Source: Chitinophaga pinensis
GTDB lineage: Bacteria > Bacteroidota > Bacteroidia > NS11-12g > UBA9320
DNA: 64,000 nucleotides
NCBI GenBank assembly: GCA_945907065.1
Contig: CAMDSC010000007.1
Coordinates: 1 to 64,000, forward strand
Direction: 5' to 3'
In this document: piece by piece, positions 8,163-16,114 of the stretch
How positions within the stretch are numbered: position 1 is the first letter of the stretch
How the letters are laid out: the number at the start of each line of letters is the position of its first letter
Notes under the pieces: model-generated
Told to the model about the DNA's origin: nothing
Databases searched by the model: none
The model's input: only the letters and a program-made list of their open reading frames with translations
Program-made: the position numbers and the translations under genes

Positions 8163-8177
8163 TTATCAATTATAACA
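8161..8177. promoter_or_regulatory. Operator 2 (17-bp near-palindrome)
   Basis: TGTTATCA-A-TTATAACA has one mismatched pair. The shared consensus with operator 1 is TGTTAT-N5-ATAACA. It covers the likely transcription start of the repressor gene, so a bound repressor would block initiation. Confidence 0.62.
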
Positions 8178-8186
8178 ATAAAATAA

Positions 8187-8984
8187 ATGGCAAACCAGTT
8201 TTTTTTTAACAATAATTTAAAGTTCCTGAGAACCAGACTGAAACAAAGTCAACAACAATTGGCCGAAAATTTGGGAATAAAACGAACCCAACTGGCCAGT
8301 TACGAACTGGGCAATACCACACCGCCCATAGAACCGCTGATGCGGATGGCTGATTTTTTTAAATTTACAGTGGACACCTTGCTCACGGTTGATTTAGCAA
8401 AGTTGGGGGAACTACACCTGCGGCAGCTGGAGGCCGGTGAGGATGTCTATATATCAGGCGGCAGGCTACGGGTGCTGGCCACTACGGTAAACAGTGATAA
8501 TAAAGAAAATATTGAATTGGTTCCCATTAAAGCGCGGGCTGGATACACGGCAGGTTATAATGACCCGCAGTATATCCAAAAACTCCCTGTTTTTCAGTTG
8601 CCGTTTTTATCCGATGACCGCAAGTACAGGGCTTTTCAAATAGAGGGAGATTCCATGCTGCCCATCAAATCGGGTTCGTATGTCATTGGCGAATTTGTAC
8701 AAGATTGGGACGGGATAAAGGATGGCGATGCTTGTATTATACTTACCGAAAACGACGGAGCTGTATTTAAAATTATTTATAACCAGATACGCAAAAAACA
8801 AAACCTGCTTTTGAAATCGCTCAATCCTTTGTTTGCCCCCTATGAAGTAAAAATTGGGGAGGTAAAAGAAATCTGGAAATTCAAATATTATTTTACCAAT
8901 GAAATGCCCGATGAGTTAAGTACCAATGAACTGGTGCTGTATAAGCTTACCGGCATTGATGAAAAATTGGAGAGGATGAAATAG
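8187..8984 (+). CDS. LexA-like transcriptional repressor: XRE helix-turn-helix plus S24 autoprotease
   Basis: A self-cleaving repressor, the likely damage sensor of this island. The 265 residues hold an N-terminal XRE-type HTH (about 10-66: LKFLRTRLKQSQQQLAENLG, then KRTQLASYELG) and a C-terminal S24 peptidase (about 115-235). The nucleophile is Ser156 in IEGDSMLPI and the general base Lys195 in GAVFKIIYN. Two Ala-Gly pairs, at 118-119 and 122-123 (KARAGYTAGY), lie just before the domain where LexA/UmuD-type proteins self-cleave. It differs from classical LexA, which has a winged-helix DNA-binding domain, and resembles phage CI-like or Bacteroidota SOS regulators. It is divergent from dinB, and its promoter contains two palindromic operators. 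Whether RecA triggers cleavage is inference from the family. Confidence 0.88.
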   Translation: MANQFFFNNNLKFLRTRLKQSQQQLAENLGIKRTQLASYELGNTTPPIEPLMRMADFFKFTVDTLLTVDLAKLGELHLRQLEAGEDVYISGGRLRVLATTVNSDNKENIELVPIKARAGYTAGYNDPQYIQKLPVFQLPFLSDDRKYRAFQIEGDSMLPIKSGSYVIGEFVQDWDGIKDGDACIILTENDGAVFKIIYNQIRKKQNLLLKSLNPLFAPYEVKIGEVKEIWKFKYYFTNEMPDELSTNELVLYKLTGIDEKLERMK

Positions 8985-9011
8985 ATTCAATTTCAGAGCA
9001 TTATATTAAAC

Positions 9012-9019
9012 TATTTTTG
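9012..9019 (+). promoter_or_regulatory. Candidate -7 element for the gene at 9033
   Basis: TATTTTTG matches TAnnTTTG and ends 13 nt before the ATG, implying a very short leader. No -33 TTG at the right distance. Confidence 0.4.
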
Positions 9020-9032
9020 TTACCTATTATCA

Positions 9033-9506
9033 ATGGAATCGGTTGCACTAAATACCATAAAAAAAGAATTAAATTTTTTACCGCCTGAGCAATTGGCCGA
9101 ATTATGTTTGCGGCTATCGCGCTACAAACGGGAAAATAAAGAATTGTTGAGTTACCTTCTTTTTGAAGCCCATGATGAAGCTGCTTTTATAGAAAAAGTG
9201 AAGGCAGATGTGGATGAACAATTTGAAACAATGCCCAAAGGTAATCTGTATATCGTTAAAAAATCGTTGCGCAAAATTTTAAAATCCATCAACAAATTCA
9301 TAAAATTTTCAGGAATAAAACAAACTGAAGTGGAACTGTTAATTTACTTTAGCCTAAAAATGAAAGCCGCCGGATATACCAATACCAGCAATACCTTGCT
9401 TACTAATTTGTATGACCAACAGCTTATAAAAATTAATAAAGCTATTGAAAAACTACACGAAGATTTGCAGTTTGATTATCAGAAGGAATTGGAGAGGTTG
9501 GCTTAA
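9033..9506 (+). CDS. Conserved-looking helical protein of unknown function
   Basis: I do not recognise this 157-residue protein. It appears entirely alpha-helical and highly charged, with no signal peptide or membrane segment, so it is probably cytoplasmic. The N-terminal motif LPPEQLAELCLRLSRYKRENKELL is followed by LLFEAHDEAAFIEKVK, a Lys-rich middle (KKSLRKILKSINKFIKFSG) and a C-terminal helix ending QKELERLA. The pattern is one of paired helices, as in HEAT-like or TPR-like folds, but no repeat is clear. It has its own -7 element and a short leader, and its end overlaps the end of the convergent DUF1569 gene by four bases. It lies next to the LexA-like repressor, but no operator precedes it. 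Confidence 0.75.
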   Translation: MESVALNTIKKELNFLPPEQLAELCLRLSRYKRENKELLSYLLFEAHDEAAFIEKVKADVDEQFETMPKGNLYIVKKSLRKILKSINKFIKFSGIKQTEVELLIYFSLKMKAAGYTNTSNTLLTNLYDQQLIKINKAIEKLHEDLQFDYQKELERLA

Positions 9507-9952
9507 ACCCCAAACTGCCGCAAGTGGTGGTCCAAATGCTTTATTTGCAAGGTGTCCCATTCTTCCAAGGTTAGTTTCCCAAAAAAAGGATGTGGGTCTT
9601 TGCTAATATCTGCTGGGCCGGAAGCTGCAAACCGTTTTACCAATTCAATCAATTTTTGCTTTTCTTCCTCAAATTCTTTTTGGTCTTTCACCAAAAAACT
9701 TGGGTCGGTTGGTAAATTTTTTTTAAAATCGCCGGGTTTTAAAAGCGTTTTTTTAGCCATGTTACCAAAAAGAATTCCCATTAATCCCCGTTTTAGTTTT
9801 TTATCACCAAAGGCCACTAACAGGGGCTGTTGCGAGTGTTTCAACATTTGAGATACATTCATTTTTCCCCATTCATTTTTGCTATCAACCATTAGTAAAT
9901 TAATACGATTTATAATTTCCACATTGGTATTTGAATCAAATAAACTTTGCAT
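9503..9952 (-). CDS. DUF1569 family protein (DinB-like helical fold)
   Basis: The 149-residue protein matches my memory of DUF1569, a small family related to the DinB/YfiT four-helix metalloenzyme fold. Visible hallmarks are the N-terminal INLLMVDSKNEWGKMNVSQMLKHSQQPL, with a His in the first long helix, then DPHPFFGKLTLEEWDTLQIKHLDHHLRQFG at the end. The His residues of KHLDHHLRQFG and the earlier HSQ would form a three-His metal site. It starts nine bases after the stop of the efflux adaptor gene, so it is probably the last gene of that operon. It is not the polymerase DinB. Substrate unknown. Confidence 0.8.
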   Translation of the reverse strand: MQSLFDSNTNVEIINRINLLMVDSKNEWGKMNVSQMLKHSQQPLLVAFGDKKLKRGLMGILFGNMAKKTLLKPGDFKKNLPTDPSFLVKDQKEFEEEKQKLIELVKRFAASGPADISKDPHPFFGKLTLEEWDTLQIKHLDHHLRQFGV

Positions 9953-9960
9953 TTTTTGGT

Positions 9961-11247
9961 CTACTTTTTCTCCGGTTCAAATAAATCTTCCTTAGCCACC
10001 ACTTTTACTTTTCGTCCGCTATCTAATGTTGTTGACAAAACATCATAAGGCCCTGTAATTACTTTATCTTTAAGTTTAATCCCCGATTTAATTTCAATAT
10101 ACATATTATCCTGAATACCAGTTAATACCTTGCGGCGAGCTGCCTTTCCGTTTTCAATCACAAACACAATTTCATCCTTTTCATCTTTAGACTTGGCGCC
10201 TTTACTTTTATTAACCCTAGTTGTTACACTTTCAATAGGTAGGCTTATTAAGCCATCACCACGGTTGGTTTGTATATCCACATTAGCCGAAAGGCCTGGC
10301 AAAAAAGGAATGGTATTATCTACCATCAAATCTTGATACGAAATTTTGAGCATTCTTATTTTTACTTCAAAGGTTGTAACGGCATCAGTGCTCATACTCG
10401 CTGCCGATTTATTGGAAGCTTTGGCAATCTGAGTTACAATACCTTTAAATTTCCGGTCGCCGTAGGCATCTACTTCTATAACCGCCGAGTCGCCTTTTTT
10501 AATTTTTAAAATATCGTTTTCGTTCACATCTACCCGCACTTCCACATTGGTAAAGTTAGAAATTCGCATAATTTCGGTTCCTTGCATAGTGGCCGTTCCT
10601 ACCACTCGTTCACCGCGTTTGTTATTTATTTTTGAGACTGTTCCATCTGTAGGAGCATAAATAATGGTTCGTGCCAAATTTTGTTTTGCTTCCCGAAGAT
10701 TGGCTTGAGCATTATCAATGGTATAGTTAGATGAAGCTATTTTTTCGTTGGCCGATTCTACATCGGCCAATGCTATCTGGTAGGCCGATTCGGCTTTTTC
10801 AAATTCAGCTTTGCTTATTGCTTTTTTATCAAAAAGATCTTTTGAACGCTTGTAATTTGCTGTGGCTTCAGCCAATCGTGATTTGGCTTGAGTTAACAAT
10901 ACCAAATCTAATTTTTTACCAGATTGAGCTGAACTTACCCCTGCATTTGCTCTATCAACAGATGAAACGTATAAATCCGGTTTAATTTTTAAAAGCATTT
11001 GCCCTTCCTTTACAGTATCACCTTCCTGAACAAAAATATCAGTAATTTCTCCCGAGACATCCGGACTTATAGCCAATTCAATTTCAGGTTGAACTTTACC
11101 TGTGGCCGTAACCGTTTGAATTATCGACCGTTTTGTAGCTTCCTCTACAGACACATTCAGTTCCTTTCGGCCTTTACCTTTAAAAACCAAAAGTAAAGCT
11201 ACTACCAGTATTACGATGCTTCCTATTATAATTATTCGTTTTTTCAT
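9961..11247 (-). CDS. Efflux periplasmic adaptor subunit (HlyD/MacA-like membrane fusion protein)
   Basis: It bridges an inner-membrane pump to the TolC channel. The 428-residue protein has an N-terminal membrane anchor (IIIIGSIVILVVALLLVF), the first lipoyl half (VSGEITDIFVQEGDTVKEGQMLLKI), a long helical hairpin (about 95-190, with the RND/ABC-adaptor pattern KRSKDLFDKKAISKAEFEKA), the second lipoyl half (TIIYAPTDGTVSKI), a beta-barrel domain (NVEVRVDVNENDILKIKKGD) and a membrane-proximal domain (IVFVIENGKAARRKVLTG). This layout is closest to MacA-type adaptors of ABC exporters. It follows the TolC-like gene by about 80 bases on the same strand, but no MacB-type permease or RND pump is adjacent. 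The partner pump must be encoded elsewhere or has been lost. Confidence 0.9.
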   Translation of the reverse strand: MKKRIIIIGSIVILVVALLLVFKGKGRKELNVSVEEATKRSIIQTVTATGKVQPEIELAISPDVSGEITDIFVQEGDTVKEGQMLLKIKPDLYVSSVDRANAGVSSAQSGKKLDLVLLTQAKSRLAEATANYKRSKDLFDKKAISKAEFEKAESAYQIALADVESANEKIASSNYTIDNAQANLREAKQNLARTIIYAPTDGTVSKINNKRGERVVGTATMQGTEIMRISNFTNVEVRVDVNENDILKIKKGDSAVIEVDAYGDRKFKGIVTQIAKASNKSAASMSTDAVTTFEVKIRMLKISYQDLMVDNTIPFLPGLSANVDIQTNRGDGLISLPIESVTTRVNKSKGAKSKDEKDEIVFVIENGKAARRKVLTGIQDNMYIEIKSGIKLKDKVITGPYDVLSTTLDSGRKVKVVAKEDLFEPEKK

Positions 11248-11328
11248 TGAAGAAATAAATTGTTAAATTGACTTATTGTTAAATTATTTTTGCCATTCCG
11301 ACGAAGGAGGAATCTCAAATATTTATAC

Positions 11329-12672
11329 CTATTTTAAAACCAATGGTTTGCCACGGTAAAAATCAAGCAGTACTTTTCTGAACACTAAATCGTATTTGCC
11401 CTGCACCAAATTGGCCTCTGCTACTTCATAATTATTTTTTGAAATTAACAAATCGCTTGAGGATAAAGCACCGGCTTCAAAACGCAATGCATTAAATTCA
11501 TAATTTTTTTTCTGAGATGCCGAAGCTTCCACCAAAGCTGTATATTTTGCCTGAGCTGCTTTATAATTTGCCACAGCATTGGCTACCGATGTATATAATG
11601 TATTTTGAGCTTGCTGCATATTTAGTTTTTGTTGCTCGGTAGCAATATTTGCTTGTTTTACCGAACTTCGAACTCTCCCTTTATTATATAGAGGAACATT
11701 TAAATTAAGGCTTAACGATTTTCCTAAATTATTATCAAACTGATCCGAGAATGGAATGGTTTTAAATGTGCCAACTCCTGTTGGAATTTTAAAATTATCG
11801 GAATACAAAGTATTAACATTTGCACCGAAACTAAGCGTAGGATAATAGCCGGCTTTTGAAACATTTTGCTGCATTAATGATGCCTTATGACGTAAAATTG
11901 AGAGCTCAATTTCTGGCATTATTTTGCTAGCATTATCATAAAGTGTTTTTGTTCCTTCCACAATTATTTCCTCAGGAATTACAACATCAGGGCTTTCAAT
12001 TTTAAAATTATCATCATAAGACACTTGCAACATATTGGCAAGTCCAAGCATTGATAAATTCAAACTATTTTCGGCATTTACAAGGTCCAGTTTATCAGAA
12101 GAAAGTTTTGCCTCCAGTTCAAAAACAGAACTTTGATTTGTGTTTCCTGCCTGAAAAAGAATTTTTGCAGTTTCTAGTTGCTTTTCAGTAGACAGTATTC
12201 TGGTTTTTACAACGTTAATTGCTTCTTTATTAAATAAAATTTGCAGGAATTGTGTAGCTATTTGAAGAGAAATGTTATTGGTAATTACTTCTAAATCCTT
12301 CTTACTTGCCTCCTCATTAATCGTATTTAATTTAATAGTATTAGCAATGGAAAACCCACTAAACAATACCAATTGAGAACTCAAACCGAATGAGCTGGTC
12401 TGAACTCTTTTAATTACATATGTATTATCAATGGGATTTATATTTCTACCAAAATTTAAACCATTGGATGCATTACCGGAAGCACTAGGTAATGCAGCTT
12501 CTTTGCTTAACAACAAATTATTTTCACTGGTTTTAACGGCAAGTTTACCTTGTTTTACGGTTAGATTATTTTCTAAAGCATATTCAATACATTTTTGAAG
12601 AGTCCAAACGGATTGGGCATAACTTAGCTGCCAACCAAATATTATAAATAAAACAACTGCTAATCTTACCAT
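11329..12672 (-). CDS. TolC family outer-membrane efflux protein
   Basis: It forms the outer-membrane and periplasmic channel of a tripartite efflux pump or type I exporter. The 447 residues begin with a signal peptide (MVRLAVVLFIIFGWQLSYAQS), followed by the OEP family opening VWTLQKCIEYALENNLTVKQGKLAV. The protein has two similar halves with long helices (AKILFQAGNTNQSSVFELEAKLSS in the first, YEFNALRFEAGALSSSDLLISKNNYEVAEANL in the second), as expected from the TolC internal duplication. The second half also carries PLYNKGRVRSSVKQA, typical of Bacteroidota members. It is followed by the adaptor gene and then DUF1569. A poly-T-rich gap of about 100 bases separates it from the upstream S9 peptidase gene. 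Confidence 0.92.
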   Translation of the reverse strand: MVRLAVVLFIIFGWQLSYAQSVWTLQKCIEYALENNLTVKQGKLAVKTSENNLLLSKEAALPSASGNASNGLNFGRNINPIDNTYVIKRVQTSSFGLSSQLVLFSGFSIANTIKLNTINEEASKKDLEVITNNISLQIATQFLQILFNKEAINVVKTRILSTEKQLETAKILFQAGNTNQSSVFELEAKLSSDKLDLVNAENSLNLSMLGLANMLQVSYDDNFKIESPDVVIPEEIIVEGTKTLYDNASKIMPEIELSILRHKASLMQQNVSKAGYYPTLSFGANVNTLYSDNFKIPTGVGTFKTIPFSDQFDNNLGKSLSLNLNVPLYNKGRVRSSVKQANIATEQQKLNMQQAQNTLYTSVANAVANYKAAQAKYTALVEASASQKKNYEFNALRFEAGALSSSDLLISKNNYEVAEANLVQGKYDLVFRKVLLDFYRGKPLVLK

Positions 12673-12774
12673 TTTAGTTTTTTAGTTTATTTTCTTGATT
12701 CAATTTTCAAAAAACATCCTAGTCGGCTTTTTTTATTAGGATATCCAGTTTGATAATTATTTAAAATCTAAATA

Positions 12775-14664
12775 TCAATCCTTTACTGCCAAATGCTTAG
12801 CTAGAAATTTTTCCATAGCTTTATAAAAATCAAACTGATTTTCTTCATTTTGAAAACCATGCCCTTCATTTTTTTTAACCATATACTCCACAGCTACGCC
12901 TCGTTTTTTCAAAGCTTCTACAATTTGATTGCTTTCATTAATATTTACTCGCGGGTCTTTGGCTCCTTGGGCAACAAATAAAGGAGTTTTAATTTGATCA
13001 ACATGAAATACTGGGGAGGCGGTTTTCAATAATTCAAGTTCTGTATCTGGATTTCCTACCATTTCATGCATCATTTCTAAATAAGGTTTCCAATAAGGAG
13101 GAATAGTTTGCATGAATGATAACAGATTGGAAACACCAACATAATCTACTGCTGCAGCATATAAATCGGGAGTATATGTAATACCGGCAAGGGTAGCATA
13201 TCCTCCATAGCTTGCACCATAAATAGCTATTCGTTTTGGATCAGCTATTCCTTGTTTTATCAAATACTTAACACCATCAGTAATATCATTTTGCATATTA
13301 AGCCCCCATTGTTTAAAGGACATTTCCCAAAACTGACGACCATATCCTGTGGAGCCTCTGAAATTTAATTGTAAAACGGCATAACCGCGATTGGCCAAAA
13401 ATTGCACCTCGGGATTAAATCCCCAATTATCACGAGCCCATGGACCGCCATGAGGATTGATTACTACTGGCAAATTTTTAGCATCAACTCCTACTGGTAA
13501 AGTTAAATATCCATTTATTACCAACCCATCTCTAGTTCTAAAACTAATAGGTTTCATTGCAGCCATTTCAGCTTCTTTTAACCATGGACTTACTTCTCCT
13601 ATTGGTACTAGCTTATTACTCGAAAATGTATATAAATAATATGCGCCTAAAGTTTTATCGCTATAGGTTCTTATAATATGTGTATCCTCATCTTTAGTGG
13701 AAGATGAAATAGCAATTTCATACCCAGGAAGTAACGTTCCTAAATTTTCAAACATTTCAAGGGTTGGACCATCTAGAAATTTGCGATACTTTTTCCATGT
13801 TGTAAAAGTAATGGCAGTTAATACTTTTCGTTTGTGTGAGTAGAATAATCCACCGGCATCTACATCTGAATGTTCAAAAAGCACTGATAATTCAGCACCA
13901 GTTTGAGGATTCATTTTCACAATGGCGGCTTTATCTCGGCCTAGATTAGAAGTGACATACAAATTTTTATTATCAAAATCAAAAAATAAAGGATTGATTG
14001 ATTCTTTAAAATTGGTGGTAATTACAGATACGAATGTATCTGTTTCAGTTTCGCGATATAGCAGGCTTGATTTGGTTCCATCGGTAGTTGTTGCCACTCT
14101 TAATTTACCATCATGATCCGTAATCCATCCTGTAATATTACCAGGATTTTGTGCTATTTTAGTTAGTTCGCCTGTATTAATATTCAGTCGGTAAACATCA
14201 AAAAATTCACGATTATCTTTGTTCAACTGAATAAGCATTTCGTTATCATTATCTTCTAACACGTCTACAAAATCAGCTTTTACTCCTTCAAATGGGGTAA
14301 GATCTTTCAAACCAGAACCGTCTGCATTTACAGCGTAAAGGTGAAAATTTTCATCACCGGCATTATCCTTCAGATAAACCAAACGAGAACCTGATTTCCA
14401 AAAATACCCACCCAAATCACGATCGGTTACCTTAGTTATTCGTTTGGCTTTTTCACTGTCAATAGGCCTAACAAAAATATTCATCCTTTTTTTATAGGGT
14501 CCTAAATAAGAAATGTATTTACCATCAGGCGATATTTGGTATCCACTTTTTTTAGGATTTTTAAAAAAGTCTTTTAATGGGATTTGGGTTTGTGAGTAGG
14601 TATTAATACCAATCATAGATAGAATAAAGGTTAAAGTAAAGGTTTTTATAGGATTTAAATTCAT
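12775..14664 (-). CDS. Secreted S9 family peptidase (prolyl oligopeptidase / acylaminoacyl-peptidase type)
   Basis: A serine peptidase that cleaves short peptides, exported to the periplasm by a signal peptide (about 1-24, ending NTYSQ). The 629 residues contain an N-terminal seven-bladed beta-propeller (about 30-370, with blades such as SPDGKYISYLGPYKKRMNIF) and a C-terminal alpha/beta hydrolase domain. The nucleophile Ser lies in GASYGGYATLAG (about 483), the Asp in AQGAKDPRVN (about 569), and the His in EGHGFQNEEN (about 601). NPHGGPWARD is the oxyanion-side HGGP motif. It appears to be a single-gene unit between the lipoprotein terminator and the TolC gene. Peptide scavenging is the likely role; the exact specificity (dipeptidyl, acylaminoacyl) cannot be told from the sequence. 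Confidence 0.93.
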   Translation of the reverse strand: MNLNPIKTFTLTFILSMIGINTYSQTQIPLKDFFKNPKKSGYQISPDGKYISYLGPYKKRMNIFVRPIDSEKAKRITKVTDRDLGGYFWKSGSRLVYLKDNAGDENFHLYAVNADGSGLKDLTPFEGVKADFVDVLEDNDNEMLIQLNKDNREFFDVYRLNINTGELTKIAQNPGNITGWITDHDGKLRVATTTDGTKSSLLYRETETDTFVSVITTNFKESINPLFFDFDNKNLYVTSNLGRDKAAIVKMNPQTGAELSVLFEHSDVDAGGLFYSHKRKVLTAITFTTWKKYRKFLDGPTLEMFENLGTLLPGYEIAISSSTKDEDTHIIRTYSDKTLGAYYLYTFSSNKLVPIGEVSPWLKEAEMAAMKPISFRTRDGLVINGYLTLPVGVDAKNLPVVINPHGGPWARDNWGFNPEVQFLANRGYAVLQLNFRGSTGYGRQFWEMSFKQWGLNMQNDITDGVKYLIKQGIADPKRIAIYGASYGGYATLAGITYTPDLYAAAVDYVGVSNLLSFMQTIPPYWKPYLEMMHEMVGNPDTELELLKTASPVFHVDQIKTPLFVAQGAKDPRVNINESNQIVEALKKRGVAVEYMVKKNEGHGFQNEENQFDFYKAMEKFLAKHLAVKD

Positions 14665-14738
14665 TTTGCAAATAACGGTTCAAATTATTATTGAGATAGG
14701 ATTATTGAAGACAAAAGGATTTTTTTTTTAGATAAAAA

Positions 14739-14767
14739 AATGGTTACCCTCTTTAAGAATAACCATT
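14739..14767 (-). terminator. Intrinsic terminator of the lipoprotein gene
   Basis: Stem AATGGTTA / TAACCATT (14739-14746 with 14760-14767), followed on the minus strand by a run of seven T. It lies 18 bp after the stop of the gene ending at 14786. Confidence 0.75.
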
Positions 14768-14785
14768 CTAAAATGTTGTTTAAAA

Positions 14786-15259
14786 TTAATGAGTATAGGT
14801 ATCTGTAATTTCGTATGTATTAGATCCTGTAATAACCGATGATTTAAGTACAAGTTTTGAACCTGATAGCTCAATTATTGTAAAATCATCTCCATCCCAA
14901 TCTAGAACTTTTTCGTTATTTAAAAATTCCCAATCCCACTTCCATGAAACAGGTTCATTTGTTTTACATTTAACATTTGTCTTTTCAATCATAGTTGAAT
15001 CAGATTTAAACGTATATGAATTATCAATTTCGCAAGGTAGCATTTGTATTAATAAATTGGTAGAAGCGCCATCTTTCCCATCTGTATCGACAGGTACGTT
15101 GCAGGTGCTTACTGTCCATTTCCATTCTGATGCGGTAATCAATTGTGTTTTGGTTCGAGTGTCAGGAGTTATAGACGGATCTTCCTTGTCTTTACAATTG
15201 GTGAGATTTAAAATTGCTGCGAATGCAAGAGATGTTAAAATTTTTACTACTGATTTCAT
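14786..15259 (-). CDS. Lipoprotein with lipocalin-like beta fold
   Basis: A 157-residue lipoprotein. The signal is followed by a lipobox LTNC, with Cys22 and then KDKEDPSITPDTRTKT, a flexible linker. The rest is strongly beta: ITASEWKWTVSTCNV, DNSYTFKSDSTMIEKTNV, EPVSWKWDWEFLNNEKVLDWDGDDFTIIELSGSKLVLKSSV. This matches the lipocalin-like lipoproteins common in Bacteroidota, where the KWTxxxx start and the LxxxxLVL end are typical. Three cysteines in the mature part (TCNV, PCEID, VKCK) could form disulfides. The ligand is unknown. It is a single-gene unit with a clear terminator. Confidence 0.75.
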   Translation of the reverse strand: MKSVVKILTSLAFAAILNLTNCKDKEDPSITPDTRTKTQLITASEWKWTVSTCNVPVDTDGKDGASTNLLIQMLPCEIDNSYTFKSDSTMIEKTNVKCKTNEPVSWKWDWEFLNNEKVLDWDGDDFTIIELSGSKLVLKSSVITGSNTYEITDTYTH

Positions 15260-15316
15260 AATTTATATCTAATAATTTTGGTTGCAATTTATACTTTTTT
15301 CATTGTGGAAATATCA

Positions 15317-16114
15317 TCATAAAAATCCAAATACATCCTTATCCTTTAAAAAAGGAATTTTTTCACGAGTTATTGATAAATTATCTTTCCTAATTTTAAA
15401 CAAAGTATAACCTACACTATCATTCATAATTGCAATTGTATTTCCCATAGCATCATACGCTGCGCTTTGGCCATTATAATTAAGGCCATTAAAATCTAAA
15501 CCAACACGGTTTGAAGCTATCACAAAACATTGATTTTCTATGGCTCGTGCTGGCAATAATTTTTGCCAATGTTCTATTCGGGTTTCAGGCCAATTGGCTA
15601 CAAAAATCATAATTTCGACATCATTTGAATTCCGGCACCAAACAGGAAAACGAAGGTCGTAGCAAATAAATGGATTAATTTTCCACCCCTTATATTCAAT
15701 TGTTACTTTTTTATTTCCTGCGGTATAGTTTTCATCTTCGCCTGCATGACTAAACAGATGCTTTTTATCATAAAATTCTATTTTACCATCAGGTTTTACA
15801 AAAATAAAACGGTTATAAAATTTCTTTTTTTCATGGATTATCAAACTTCCGCAAATAACCAATTCCTGTTCTACAGCAATTTCACGCATCCATTCTACGG
15901 TAGCTCCTTCCATGGTTTCGGCATATTGTTCAGCATTCATTGTAAAACCTGTGGTAAACATTTCGGGCATCACAATCATATCAATAACTGGATGTTCATT
16001 TTTTAGTTTATCAATATGAATTGTGAGTTGATTAAGGTTCTCTTCTTTGTTTTCCCAAATAGTATCGGGTTGTATCAGGGCTACTCTCAGTTCTTCAGAA
16101 TGGTTACTTTTCAT
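15317..16114 (-). CDS. Omega-amidase / carbon-nitrogen hydrolase (YafV/NIT2-like)
   Basis: A nitrilase-superfamily amidase that probably hydrolyses alpha-ketoglutaramate (and succinamate) to alpha-ketoglutarate and ammonia. The catalytic triad is visible: Glu in VMPEMFTTGF, Lys in FYDKKHLFS, and Cys in PFICYDLRFPVW. The 265-residue length is normal for the group. Residues DLRFPVWCRN and the ASNRVGLDFNGLNYNG segment are those I associate with E. coli YafV. Its ATG overlaps the stop of the methionine-aminotransferase-like gene by four bases, so the two are co-translated. This arrangement is the known pairing of glutamine transaminase with omega-amidase: the amidase removes the keto product of glutamine and pulls the transamination forward. 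Confidence 0.88.
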   Translation of the reverse strand: MKSNHSEELRVALIQPDTIWENKEENLNQLTIHIDKLKNEHPVIDMIVMPEMFTTGFTMNAEQYAETMEGATVEWMREIAVEQELVICGSLIIHEKKKFYNRFIFVKPDGKIEFYDKKHLFSHAGEDENYTAGNKKVTIEYKGWKINPFICYDLRFPVWCRNSNDVEIMIFVANWPETRIEHWQKLLPARAIENQCFVIASNRVGLDFNGLNYNGQSAAYDAMGNTIAIMNDSVGYTLFKIRKDNLSITREKIPFLKDKDVFGFL

